From NCBI RefSeq assembly GCF_946479975.1, contig NZ_CAMLIX010000150.1, positions 1-12,893 of the forward strand: a stretch of 12,893 nucleotides of DNA, in the 5' to 3' direction. The notes under the pieces are model-generated. The model had not been told where the DNA came from. It saw only the letters and a list, made by a program, of their open reading frames with translations, and made no database searches. The DNA is from an uncultured Flavobacterium sp. Its GTDB lineage: Bacteria > Bacteroidota > Bacteroidia > Flavobacteriales > Flavobacteriaceae. A program made the position numbers and the translations under genes. Positions 5,116 to 11,853 of the stretch are shown here, one piece after another (within the stretch, counting starts at the first letter, position 1; the number at the start of each line of letters is the position of its first letter).

Positions 5116-5877
5116 ATGAACAAAATAGCACTATTCGCAATAACTGCATTTATAGCTGTAAGCATTTCTGCGGAGGCTCAAAAATCAAATAAAAAAAGTA
5201 TGAAAAAGGTATTATTTGTTGTTACAAGCAATGATAAATTGGGTAACACTGGAGAAAAAACAGGATTTTGGTCAGAAGAACTTGCTGCACCTTATTATGA
5301 ATTACTTGATCAAGGTGTAGAAATTACAATTGCAACGCCGCTTGGAGGACAACCGCCAATTGATCCAAAAAGTGCAGATCCGGCTTCGGCAACAGAAGAC
5401 ACAAAACGTTTTGATGCTGATAAAGTTTTACAAGAAAAATTAAAACACACTGTAAAGCTTTCAACAGTTAACCAAAAAGATTACGACGCTGTATTTTATC
5501 CAGGAGGTCACGGCCCGCTTTGGGATTTGGTTGAAGACACAAATTCAATCTCCTTAATTGAATCTTTTTACAATCATAAAAAACCAGTCGCTTTTGTTTG
5601 TCACGCACCAGCAGTTTTGAAAAACGTAAAAGTGGACGGACAATATTTAGTGAAAGGTAAAAAAATAACTGGTTTTACTAATGAGGAAGAAGAAGCAGTT
5701 GGTTTGACAAAAGTAGTTCCGTTTTTATTGGAAGATGTTTTAGCTTCACACGGAGGTGTATTTTCTAAAGGACCAAATTGGCAGCCTTACGCCGTTGAAG
5801 ACGGACTTTTAATTACAGGTCAAAACCCAGCTTCATCTAAATTGGTAGCAGGGAAATTGCTACATAAACTGAATTAA
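5116..5877 (+). CDS. Exported DJ-1/PfpI-family protein (Hsp31/glyoxalase III-like)
   Basis: The 253-residue protein starts with a signal peptide (hydrophobic 4-17, likely cleavage after AEA at 21), so it should act in the periplasm. The mature part is a complete DJ-1/PfpI domain. KTGFWSEELAAPY (48-60) carries the acidic residues of the active site (E54/E55), YPGGHGP (128-134) forms the oxyanion region and AFVCHAPA (159-166) is the nucleophile elbow with Cys162-His163. This Hsp31-like branch includes glutathione-independent glyoxalases (methylglyoxal to lactate) and protein or nucleotide deglycation claims. An internal Met29 (MKKVLFVV) begins the cytoplasmic form of the family, so a second start is conceivable. 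Neighbours (LysR regulator, aldehyde reductase) support carbonyl detoxification. The exact reaction is not shown by sequence. Confidence 0.85.
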   Translation: MNKIALFAITAFIAVSISAEAQKSNKKSMKKVLFVVTSNDKLGNTGEKTGFWSEELAAPYYELLDQGVEITIATPLGGQPPIDPKSADPASATEDTKRFDADKVLQEKLKHTVKLSTVNQKDYDAVFYPGGHGPLWDLVEDTNSISLIESFYNHKKPVAFVCHAPAVLKNVKVDGQYLVKGKKITGFTNEEEEAVGLTKVVPFLLEDVLASHGGVFSKGPNWQPYAVEDGLLITGQNPASSKLVAGKLLHKLN

Positions 5878-5901
5878 ATAAAAGATTCTAAGAGAGAAGC
5901 C

Positions 5902-5931
5902 AAGTTTCTAAGTTTTTTAGCTTAGAAACTT
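5902..5931. repeat. 11-bp-stem hairpin AAGTTTCTAAG / CTTAGAAACTT
   Basis: Perfect 11-bp inverted arms (5902-5912 and 5921-5931) enclose an 8-nt T-rich loop, starting 24 bp after the DJ-1-like stop. The rest of the gap to the next gene repeats related words: CTCAGCAACT occurs at 6009-6018 and 6025-6034. This appears to be one intergenic repeat family; weak terminator or processing activity is possible. Confidence 0.55.
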
Positions 5932-6043
5932 AGACTTTATCAACTAAAAATTAAATAATAACGATACTAAATTTTGCTACTAAGTCACAAAGAGATAAAA
6001 CTTAGAACCTCAGCAACTTAGTATCTCAGCAACTCAAAAAAAC

Positions 6044-7201
6044 ATGCTCAACTTTGAATTATACAATCCGACGAATTTAATCTTCGGAAAAGGACAGATA
6101 ACAAAACTTTCAACTTTAGTTCCAAAAGATGCTAAAATTCTTTTAGCTTACGGTGGTGGAAGTATTTTTAAAAACGGAGTTTACGACCAGGTAATCAACA
6201 ACTTAAAAGGTTTTGAAATTGTAGAATTTGGCGGAATCGAACCAAATCCGAGATTTGAAACTTTGATGAAAGCTGTTGATGTAATAAAAGCAGAAAAAAT
6301 CGATTTTATTCTTGCCGTTGGTGGTGGATCTGTAATTGATGGTGTGAAATTTATTTCAGGAGCCGTTAATTTTGATGGAAATCCGTTAGACATTCTCCAA
6401 AAAAGAATTTTAATTAAAGAAAATGCAATGCCATTCGGAACAATTTTGACTCTTCCGGCAACGGGAAGTGAAATGAATTCTGGATATGTCGTTACGATTG
6501 AAGCAACTCAGGAAAAATTGTCTTCTGGCGGAAGCGCTTTGTTCCCTCAGTTCTCAATCTGTGACCCAACTGTAATTGCATCTTTGCCAAAAAGACAATT
6601 AGAAAATGGTGTTGTAGATGCGTACACGCACGTAATGGAACAGTATTTAACGTTTCCAACGGATGCTTTTCTACAAGATAGAATTGCAGAGGGAATTCTG
6701 CAGTCTTTAATTGAAGTTGGTCCAGGAGTTGTAGAAAATCCAACCGATTATACTTTGGCTTCAAATTTTATGTGGAGCTGTACAATGGCTTTAAACGGAT
6801 TGATTCAAAAAGGTGTTCCGAGTGATTGGGCAACGCACATGATTGGTCACGAATTGACTGCGCTGTACGAAATTGATCATGCCCGCACTTTGGCGATTAT
6901 CGGTCCAAGTTTGTACACAGTAATGTTCGAAACTAAAAAAGCAAAACTAGCGCAATACGGAAGAAGAATCTTCAACTTAACAGGTTCTGATGATGAAGTT
7001 GCAAAAGAAGCGATCAATAAAACAGTTGAATTTTTCCATACAATGGGAATGGATACGAAACTTTCGCAATACACAAACGACTATTCAAACACAGCAGATT
7101 TTATTGTAAATCGTTTTGACGAAAGAGGCTGGAAAGGCTTAGGAGAAAATCAATTAGTGACTTTAGATAAGGTGAAGTCTATTGTTGAACTTTCTTATTA
7201 G
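6044..7201 (+). CDS. NADPH-dependent iron-containing alcohol dehydrogenase / aldehyde reductase, YqhD/BdhA type
   Basis: At 385 residues this matches the 387-residue E. coli YqhD almost end to end. The N-terminal Rossmann-like half holds YGGGSIFKNGVY (36-47) and AVGGGSVID (91-99), the dinucleotide-binding loops. The C-terminal half provides the metal site: D192 and H196 (VVDAYTHVMEQ), H265 (THM) and H279 (DHA), which line up with the four YqhD metal ligands at a constant offset of two. YqhD-type enzymes reduce glyoxal, methylglyoxal, butanal and lipid-derived aldehydes with NADPH in the cytoplasm. The gene follows the DJ-1-like gene by 166 bp on the same strand and may be co-transcribed. No perfect TAnnTTTG box is seen in the gap. 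Together with the LysR gene it forms an aldehyde-defence module (inference). Confidence 0.92.
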   Translation: MLNFELYNPTNLIFGKGQITKLSTLVPKDAKILLAYGGGSIFKNGVYDQVINNLKGFEIVEFGGIEPNPRFETLMKAVDVIKAEKIDFILAVGGGSVIDGVKFISGAVNFDGNPLDILQKRILIKENAMPFGTILTLPATGSEMNSGYVVTIEATQEKLSSGGSALFPQFSICDPTVIASLPKRQLENGVVDAYTHVMEQYLTFPTDAFLQDRIAEGILQSLIEVGPGVVENPTDYTLASNFMWSCTMALNGLIQKGVPSDWATHMIGHELTALYEIDHARTLAIIGPSLYTVMFETKKAKLAQYGRRIFNLTGSDDEVAKEAINKTVEFFHTMGMDTKLSQYTNDYSNTADFIVNRFDERGWKGLGENQLVTLDKVKSIVELSY

Positions 7202-7355
7202 TCGCAGTTTTCAGTCTCAGTATTCAGTCTCAGTATTTAGTCTCAGTATCCAGTCTTAGTTTTACAGTTAAGCACAGAACTGAAAACTGCCACTGTGACT
7301 GAAAACTAAATTACTAGCAGATTACTGTAAACTGCCACTGTGACTGAAAACTAAA
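7202..7355. repeat. Tandem and direct repeats of the CAGTCTCAGTATT family
   Basis: Four tandem 13-bp copies run from 7212 to 7263 (CAGTCTCAGTATT twice, then two diverged copies). A 27-bp direct repeat beginning AAACTGCCACTGTGACTG follows at 7284-7310 and 7329-7355 (45-bp period). The right part is largely the inverse of the left in vocabulary (CAGTTTTCAGT versus ACTGAAAACT). The repeats lie between an alcohol dehydrogenase gene and a terminator. The stretch from 7391 to 7539 after the terminator is AT-rich with no feature I can support. Confidence 0.75.
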
Positions 7356-7389
7356 AAAAGGCGTTCTATGTAAATAAGAACGCCTTTTT
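7355..7389. terminator. Bidirectional rho-independent terminator between convergent genes
   Basis: A perfect 13-bp stem, AAAAAGGCGTTCT (7355-7367) and AGAACGCCTTTTT (7377-7389), has a 9-nt loop. The A-run on one side and T-run on the other give a U-tract in both directions, suiting the convergent alcohol dehydrogenase (+) and YwqK-like (-) genes. Confidence 0.85.
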
Positions 7390-7539
7390 AAAATACTAAA
7401 ACAAAACTAACTAACTCAAATGTTGATAAATTCATTAAAATTCTAATTTATAAAGACTTATAACGTAAAGTTTGATGTTTTATTGTGTGCGGATAAAAAT
7501 ATTTTTTTAGATTAGAAAAGAAAAGTAAAAATAGACATT

Positions 7540-10011
7540 TTACTTATAGCTTTCGTTCATTTTTGTTTCTAGAATTTTATTCAGATTTTCTATTTCGGAT
7601 TTTACATTTCTTAAATCAACATTCTTTTTTTCATCTAAAACTTTTTCTTTATAAAATAGTTTTAAGTCATACGAATTGCTTTTATTTTTTAGAATTAAAG
7701 TTCCAATTTCTGGCTTCTTATTTTTGTCAATTCTTAAACCTGCAATTAAGTTTCCTTTTATTTTATTTCCAAATAATAGCTCAACATCTTTTTCTGAAGA
7801 AATTCTTTCAGCAATCAAATTAAAATTTTCTTCAATAGTTTTGTTATGATCAATATACCACATAAATACAGTACTGAAAATTTCAACATCCCCCCTATTT
7901 TCATCTTCTTCCTCTGTTGTATAAAATAGTTTTGCTTCAATTTTATTTTCTGTTTGGTAATAGAAAACACTTCCTGTTTCTGACGGAATTGTTTCATCAA
8001 CTTCTAAAGTAGAACTAACAGAAAGTAATTTTCCTTCGACACTAAATTTGCCAACATTTTTATTATTTACTTTTTCTAAAACAATTTTTCCTTTTATCTT
8101 TTTGCTGACTTCTTCCAATTCAATTGCATTGTCTTTTAACTCAAAATGATAACGGTTAAAATAATGCATGGCAAAAACGTCAAAATCAAAACTTTTCAGA
8201 ACTCCATTTTTCCAATTTTTAGTAATAAACTGGCGATCTAGTTTACTGTATTCAGGGCCATCAACTATTTTCCCATCTTTAAAAGTAGATTGTATGTTAT
8301 AATTGGGATACTCATACTTTTCAAGATTTTCTAAATAATTATTTGAATATTGGTATTTGATGATTCCGTTTTCATAATAATCGACATAATTAAACTCATT
8401 AAATTCTGTTGCAAAATAACCCGAAAACGGTTTGTCATTTTTATAAATTCCAACATACGAATCCTGACGGTCTGAAGTAATTAAAAAAGATTGATTTACG
8501 ATTTTTGTTCTTTTTCCGTTCTCAAAATATAGTGTTCTTATAATATTATTTTCCTCTTTTTTATCGTATTCATTTCTGTAATAAATCTCAGCTGTAACGG
8601 CACCTTTTTTATAGATTGTATTTTTTTTGGCTTCGACCAAATTTCCTTCAAACGGCGCATCATTTTTATATTCCAGTTTTCCCGTTACTTCTCGATTATC
8701 ATAAAAAACTCTTTCCCCATTTTTAATGTCGTTTACCACAGTATACGTTTCAATAGGATCATCGAGATAATAATTAAAGATTTTCTGCATACCGTTTTTC
8801 TTGTAATCGACAACATTTATCAATTCATTTTGTCCGTTTTCATTTTTGATGACAAATGTTCCGTTAAATGGCTTTCCATTTTTATAAATCCCTTTCGCCA
8901 CAACATCCTTCGATTCATCTTTTACAATTGCTTCTCCTTCTTTTAAACCATTATTATAGTTTTGATTAATGCTTAAATCGCTTGCAAATTTTTCATCAAA
9001 ATTACCTTCAAAAGGTTGTCCATTTTTATAAATCATTTTTCTTTTTACGGTTCCGTCAGCATTATATTCAATTTGATCGCCTTCTTCTTCTCCATCAGAA
9101 TAATGGACAATTTTTAAAATTTTTCCGTTGGGATAATATTGAATTTCCTCACCATTTTTCTGCCCGTTTTTGTAATTTGTTTTAGATTTAAGAGCAACGG
9201 CAAATTTATTTTGAAAGTAATAATCATAAACAATTCCGTTTGAAATTTCTCTTCCGTATTGAACAAAATCTCCTTCGTTAATTGTCTGTAAAACTTTTCC
9301 AGACTTGTCATAATTAATCTGTTTGAAAGATTCTGTATAATCGTTTACAATATCGTACCAAATTTCCTGTGCAAGTTGTTTTGAGTCGCTCCAGAAAATC
9401 TTCTTTTTTACAACTTGTCTCTTTTTATTTTTTCCAGTCTCGTCACGCAGAATTACACCCTCTACAGTTCTTATGGGTTCTTCTTTTCCTGCTTCATTAT
9501 CGGCTTGGTTAAAACGGTAATTGTCCCAATTCACAACTTCTTCAAAATCACCACTCACAGGCTTTCCACTTTCATATTTACCTTTCATCAATACAGTTCC
9601 GTCTTGATGATAAAGAATTGTTTCTCCGTCTTTTCTTCCATTTTTATATTGAACAATCCTCAACTTTTTTCCATTTGGATAATAATAAACCAGATTCGAA
9701 ACGGCAGAAAAATTATAGTATTGATAAAAGGAAGAATCGAAACCATTTTCATCAAACCAAATTACATCACCAACATAATTGTTCTCATTCTCCTGAAAAG
9801 AATATCCTTGAAACTGTGGTTTTTTGTTGATGTAAAAATCTTCAACCAGTATAAGATCGCCCAGTTTTTTTAAAGGCATAATTCTGTAAAAAGAGGCATT
9901 TTCTTTAGTTGTTGTTTTCCAATTGGCATCGAAATAAAGTGTTTCCATATTTTGAGAAAAAGAAAATAGTGTTGTGAAAACAAAAATAAGGGTCAAAAAT
10001 TTATTCATCAT
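7540..10011 (-). CDS. Large exported YwqK/MORN-variant repeat protein
   Basis: The 823-residue protein has a signal peptide (MNKFLTLIFVFTTLFSFSQ, cleavage near 20-22). Either of two adjacent ATGs (10011 or 10008) could be the start. Most of the chain is degenerate repeats of the YxNGxxxxxxxYxxGxxxGxxxxY kind, for example YYPNGKKLRIVQYKNGRKDG (110-129), YYPNGKILKIVHYSDG (292-307), IYKNGQPFEGNF (327-338) and GIYKNGKPFNGTF (374-386). Such MORN-variant repeats are labelled YwqK-type antitoxin in databases, but the signal peptide and large size argue for an envelope or extracellular protein, not an antitoxin. The C-terminal 200 residues lose the repeat pattern and end in a charged helix; no T9SS sorting domain is apparent. 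The function is unknown. It stands alone, divergent from gpsA. Confidence 0.85.
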   Translation of the reverse strand: MMNKFLTLIFVFTTLFSFSQNMETLYFDANWKTTTKENASFYRIMPLKKLGDLILVEDFYINKKPQFQGYSFQENENNYVGDVIWFDENGFDSSFYQYYNFSAVSNLVYYYPNGKKLRIVQYKNGRKDGETILYHQDGTVLMKGKYESGKPVSGDFEEVVNWDNYRFNQADNEAGKEEPIRTVEGVILRDETGKNKKRQVVKKKIFWSDSKQLAQEIWYDIVNDYTESFKQINYDKSGKVLQTINEGDFVQYGREISNGIVYDYYFQNKFAVALKSKTNYKNGQKNGEEIQYYPNGKILKIVHYSDGEEEGDQIEYNADGTVKRKMIYKNGQPFEGNFDEKFASDLSINQNYNNGLKEGEAIVKDESKDVVAKGIYKNGKPFNGTFVIKNENGQNELINVVDYKKNGMQKIFNYYLDDPIETYTVVNDIKNGERVFYDNREVTGKLEYKNDAPFEGNLVEAKKNTIYKKGAVTAEIYYRNEYDKKEENNIIRTLYFENGKRTKIVNQSFLITSDRQDSYVGIYKNDKPFSGYFATEFNEFNYVDYYENGIIKYQYSNNYLENLEKYEYPNYNIQSTFKDGKIVDGPEYSKLDRQFITKNWKNGVLKSFDFDVFAMHYFNRYHFELKDNAIELEEVSKKIKGKIVLEKVNNKNVGKFSVEGKLLSVSSTLEVDETIPSETGSVFYYQTENKIEAKLFYTTEEEDENRGDVEIFSTVFMWYIDHNKTIEENFNLIAERISSEKDVELLFGNKIKGNLIAGLRIDKNKKPEIGTLILKNKSNSYDLKLFYKEKVLDEKKNVDLRNVKSEIENLNKILETKMNESYK

Positions 10012-10028
10012 AATTGAGCGAAATTTCT

Positions 10029-10036
10029 CAAAAATA
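10029..10036 (-). promoter_or_regulatory. -7 box for the YwqK-like gene
   Basis: TATTTTTG on the minus strand matches TAnnTTTG and lies 17 bp upstream of ATG 10011. The -33 region has TAG rather than TTG, so the promoter is probably moderate. The long T- and A-runs from 10030 to 10060 hold no other signal. Confidence 0.45.
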
Positions 10037-10139
10037 AGTTTTTTTAACTTTAAAACTAAATTTATTCTGAAATTTGACCTCTTTTCATTTAAAAGAAAAA
10101 GACTCTGAAAGGCTTTGGTAAATTTTCTTAAATCAGATT

Positions 10140-10171
10140 TTGCTTTATTAGCACATTATTAAGTACTTTTG
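10140..10171 (+). promoter_or_regulatory. Promoter of gpsA
   Basis: TTG (10140-10142) is followed after 21 bp by TACTTTTG (10164-10171), a full match to the flavobacterial consensus. The start site would lie near 10178, giving a leader of only about 12 nt before ATG 10190. An in-frame TTG at 10169 falls inside the -7 box and so cannot be the start codon. Confidence 0.65.
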
Positions 10172-10189
10172 TTTCAAATTAATAAAATA

Positions 10190-11185
10190 ATGAGCGATAA
10201 GTTAAAATTTGCAGTAATTGGAGGGGGAAGCTGGGCAACGGCAATTGCAAAAATGTTATGCGTTAATCTTTCCGAAATTGCGTGGTACATGCGCAACGAG
10301 TCTGCAATCGAACATATTCAGAAATACAAACACAATCCAAATTATTTAAGCTCTGTTGAATTTGATATCAGCAAACTTAAATTGACAAGCAATATAAACG
10401 AAGCAATTGAATACGCAGATTACATTATTTTTGCGATTCCGTCTGCTTTCCTTGATGCCGAATTACAGAATATGACGGTTTCTTTGGCCGACAAAATTAT
10501 TTTTTCTGCAATTAAAGGAATTGTGCCAGAGACAAGTTTAATTGTTGGAGAGCATTTTCATATTCAATATGACATTCCGTATTACAACATTGGTGTAATT
10601 ACGGGTCCGTGTCACGCTGAGGAAGTAGCTTTAGAAAGACTGTCATATTTAACAATTGCCTGTGGAGATCCTGAAAAAGCCTGCACAGTGGCAAAATCTC
10701 TTTCTGGAAATTATATTAAAGCAAAGATTTCAGACGATATTATCGGAACGGAATATGCTGCAATGTTAAAAAATATTTATTCTATCGCTGCCGGAATTGC
10801 TCATGGTTTGGGTTATGGAGATAATTTTCAATCGGTTTTGATGAGTAATGCGATTCGCGAAATGAAGAAATTCATTAGAAAAGTTCATAAAATGAAGCGT
10901 AACATAAATGATTCGGCTTATTTGGGCGATTTATTGGTTACAGGATATTCGGTTTTTTCTAGAAATAGAATGTTCGGAAACATGATTGGAAAAGGTTATA
11001 CCGTAAAAAGTGCCATGATGGAAATGAGCATGGTTGCTGAGGGTTATTACGCAACAAAAAGTGCTTACAAACTAAATCAAGGTTATGGTGCTAAAACGCC
11101 AATTATAGACGCTGTGTATGCTGTTTTATACGAAGGAAAAGACGCTAAAACGGTTTTTAGAAAACTGACGGAGTCTTTAGATTAA
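10190..11185 (+). CDS. gpsA: Glycerol-3-phosphate dehydrogenase [NAD(P)+]
   Basis: GpsA reduces dihydroxyacetone phosphate to sn-glycerol-3-phosphate, the backbone for phospholipids, in the cytoplasm. I chose ATG 10190 (MSDKLKFAVIGGG, 331 residues); the -7 box overlaps any earlier start. The N-terminal dinucleotide loop is GGGSWATAIAK (11-21). SAIKGI (108-113) carries the conserved active-site-region Lys, GPCHAEEVA (138-146) replaces the usual GPSFAxEVA, and ML-KN-IYSIAAGIAHGLGYGDN carries the catalytic Lys and the helical motif. DLLVTGYSVFSRNRMFG corresponds to the substrate-binding DLxxTCxSxxSRN motif, with Gly in place of Cys. The length is normal for the family. Single gene with its own promoter and a strong terminator downstream. 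Confidence 0.95.
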   Translation: MSDKLKFAVIGGGSWATAIAKMLCVNLSEIAWYMRNESAIEHIQKYKHNPNYLSSVEFDISKLKLTSNINEAIEYADYIIFAIPSAFLDAELQNMTVSLADKIIFSAIKGIVPETSLIVGEHFHIQYDIPYYNIGVITGPCHAEEVALERLSYLTIACGDPEKACTVAKSLSGNYIKAKISDDIIGTEYAAMLKNIYSIAAGIAHGLGYGDNFQSVLMSNAIREMKKFIRKVHKMKRNINDSAYLGDLLVTGYSVFSRNRMFGNMIGKGYTVKSAMMEMSMVAEGYYATKSAYKLNQGYGAKTPIIDAVYAVLYEGKDAKTVFRKLTESLD

Positions 11186-11330
11186 GTTTTCAGTCGCAGT
11201 CTCAGTATTCAGCGCCTCAATTTGAAGTTTCCAAACATATAAAAAATAAAAAGTCCGAAAAAATATTTTTTCGGACTTTTTATTTTTACGCAATGCAGAC
11301 CACTAAATACTGAGACTGCGACTGGAAACT
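11185..11330. repeat. 25-bp inverted repeat flanking the gpsA terminator
   Basis: AGTTTTCAGTCGCAGTCTCAGTATT, split here as arm positions 11185-11209, is inverted at 11306-11330 with one mismatch. The arm starts at the last base of the gpsA stop codon. The 16-mer CAGTCTCAGTATTCAG (11197-11212) is identical to 7212-7227, so this is the same family as the repeat after the alcohol dehydrogenase. The arms enclose the terminator palindrome. Confidence 0.75.
11242..11287. terminator. 46-bp perfect palindrome, bidirectional terminator
   Basis: Every base from 11242 to 11287 pairs around the centre 11264/11265. The GC core is AAGTCCG / CGGACTT, flanked by A- and T-runs on both sides, giving a U-tract in either direction. 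It separates convergent gpsA (+) and the 135-residue gene (-). In RNA the central A6TA T6 part would form the stem tip with a minimal loop. Confidence 0.85.
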
Positions 11331-11334
11331 TATT

Positions 11335-11742
11335 CTATTTCACCATAATTCCCTCAACAAACAAAATCGGCACTTCCTCCGTATCATTTTCGTTGATTAA
11401 ATTTGATTTGAAGATAAACTTTTTATCGTACAAAGTATTTCCAATGAAGAAAGTCACCATGAATTCATTGTTCATAACCAGAAGACTTTTCTCGATCATT
11501 TCGATTTTAACTACAGAAACGGCTGGAACTTCAACAAAGGCGTGACGCAGAATTGACGTTTTTTTCATTTCGCCATCAATTGTTCCAAATGCTTTTGAAA
11601 CCACCATTACACTGTCTAAATTAAAATCGCTGTCGTTTACTAAATAAGCGTACCAAACTTTTTCCATAAAATCGTCGCTCCATTCCTGCACTGCTGCAAG
11701 AAACACGTTTTCAACTTCTGGAATTATTATATCTTTTTTCAT
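11335..11742 (-). CDS. Conserved-type hypothetical protein downstream of pheS
   Basis: The 135-residue protein begins MKKDIIIPEVENVFLAAVQE. It has no signal peptide, membrane segment or catalytic motif. The composition is acidic and hydrophobic, with several predicted beta strands (VWYAYLVND, 29-37; SVVKIEMIEKSLLVMN, 76-91; EFMVTFFIGNTLYDKKFIF, 93-111), consistent with a compact beta-rich cytoplasmic fold. I do not recognise the family. It reads in the same direction as pheS after a 111-bp gap containing a hairpin, so it may be partly co-transcribed. Proximity alone does not make it part of the synthetase. Confidence 0.75.
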   Translation of the reverse strand: MKKDIIIPEVENVFLAAVQEWSDDFMEKVWYAYLVNDSDFNLDSVMVVSKAFGTIDGEMKKTSILRHAFVEVPAVSVVKIEMIEKSLLVMNNEFMVTFFIGNTLYDKKFIFKSNLINENDTEEVPILFVEGIMVK

Positions 11743-11756
11743 GTACTAAATTTTAA

Positions 11757-11793
11757 AAACCTTTGTCAAAGCCTAAAACTTCAACAAAGGTTT
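11757..11793 (-). terminator. Weak hairpin AAACCTTTGT / ACAAAGGTTT after pheS
   Basis: Perfect 10-bp arms (11757-11766 and 11784-11793) have a 17-nt loop. Read on the minus strand the stem is followed by TTTTAAAATTT, so it may attenuate transcription between pheS and the 135-residue gene. The stem is GC-poor. It may instead be an interspersed repeat. Confidence 0.45.
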
Positions 11794-11829
11794 GGTATTA
11801 CAATTAAGATCGTTCATCTAAAATCAACA

Positions 11830-11850
11830 ATCTAAAATCTAAAATCTAAA
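11830..11850. repeat. Three tandem copies of ATCTAAA
   Basis: The 7-bp unit ATCTAAA is repeated three times exactly, just after the pheS stop, with further partial copies upstream (near 11817). It is a short microsatellite-like repeat in non-coding DNA; no function is apparent. Confidence 0.65.
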
Positions 11851-11853
11851 ATT

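Noticed and set aside
5031..5165. LysR start at 5165
   Set aside because: It would overlap the divergent DJ-1-like gene and both promoter boxes; LysR proteins start close to the HTH, as MVNLEWYR does.
6492..6764. Minus-strand 90-residue frame within the alcohol dehydrogenase gene
   Set aside because: It is antisense to conserved catalytic coding sequence with no recognisable domain.
7202..7355. Possible CRISPR array
   Set aside because: Units are 13 bp in direct tandem without spacers, plus one 27-bp duplication; there are no cas genes.
9415..9873. Plus-strand 152-residue frame within the YwqK-like gene
   Set aside because: It lies wholly antisense to a repeat-rich coding gene, is Phe/Ile-rich and has no promoter or domain; an antisense shadow.
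7540..10011. Toxin-antitoxin locus
   Set aside because: The only basis is the database name of the YwqK repeat; the protein has a signal peptide and no toxin gene is adjacent.
10169..10189. TTG start for gpsA
   Set aside because: The TTG is part of the TACTTTTG -7 promoter box; ATG 10190 fits the family.
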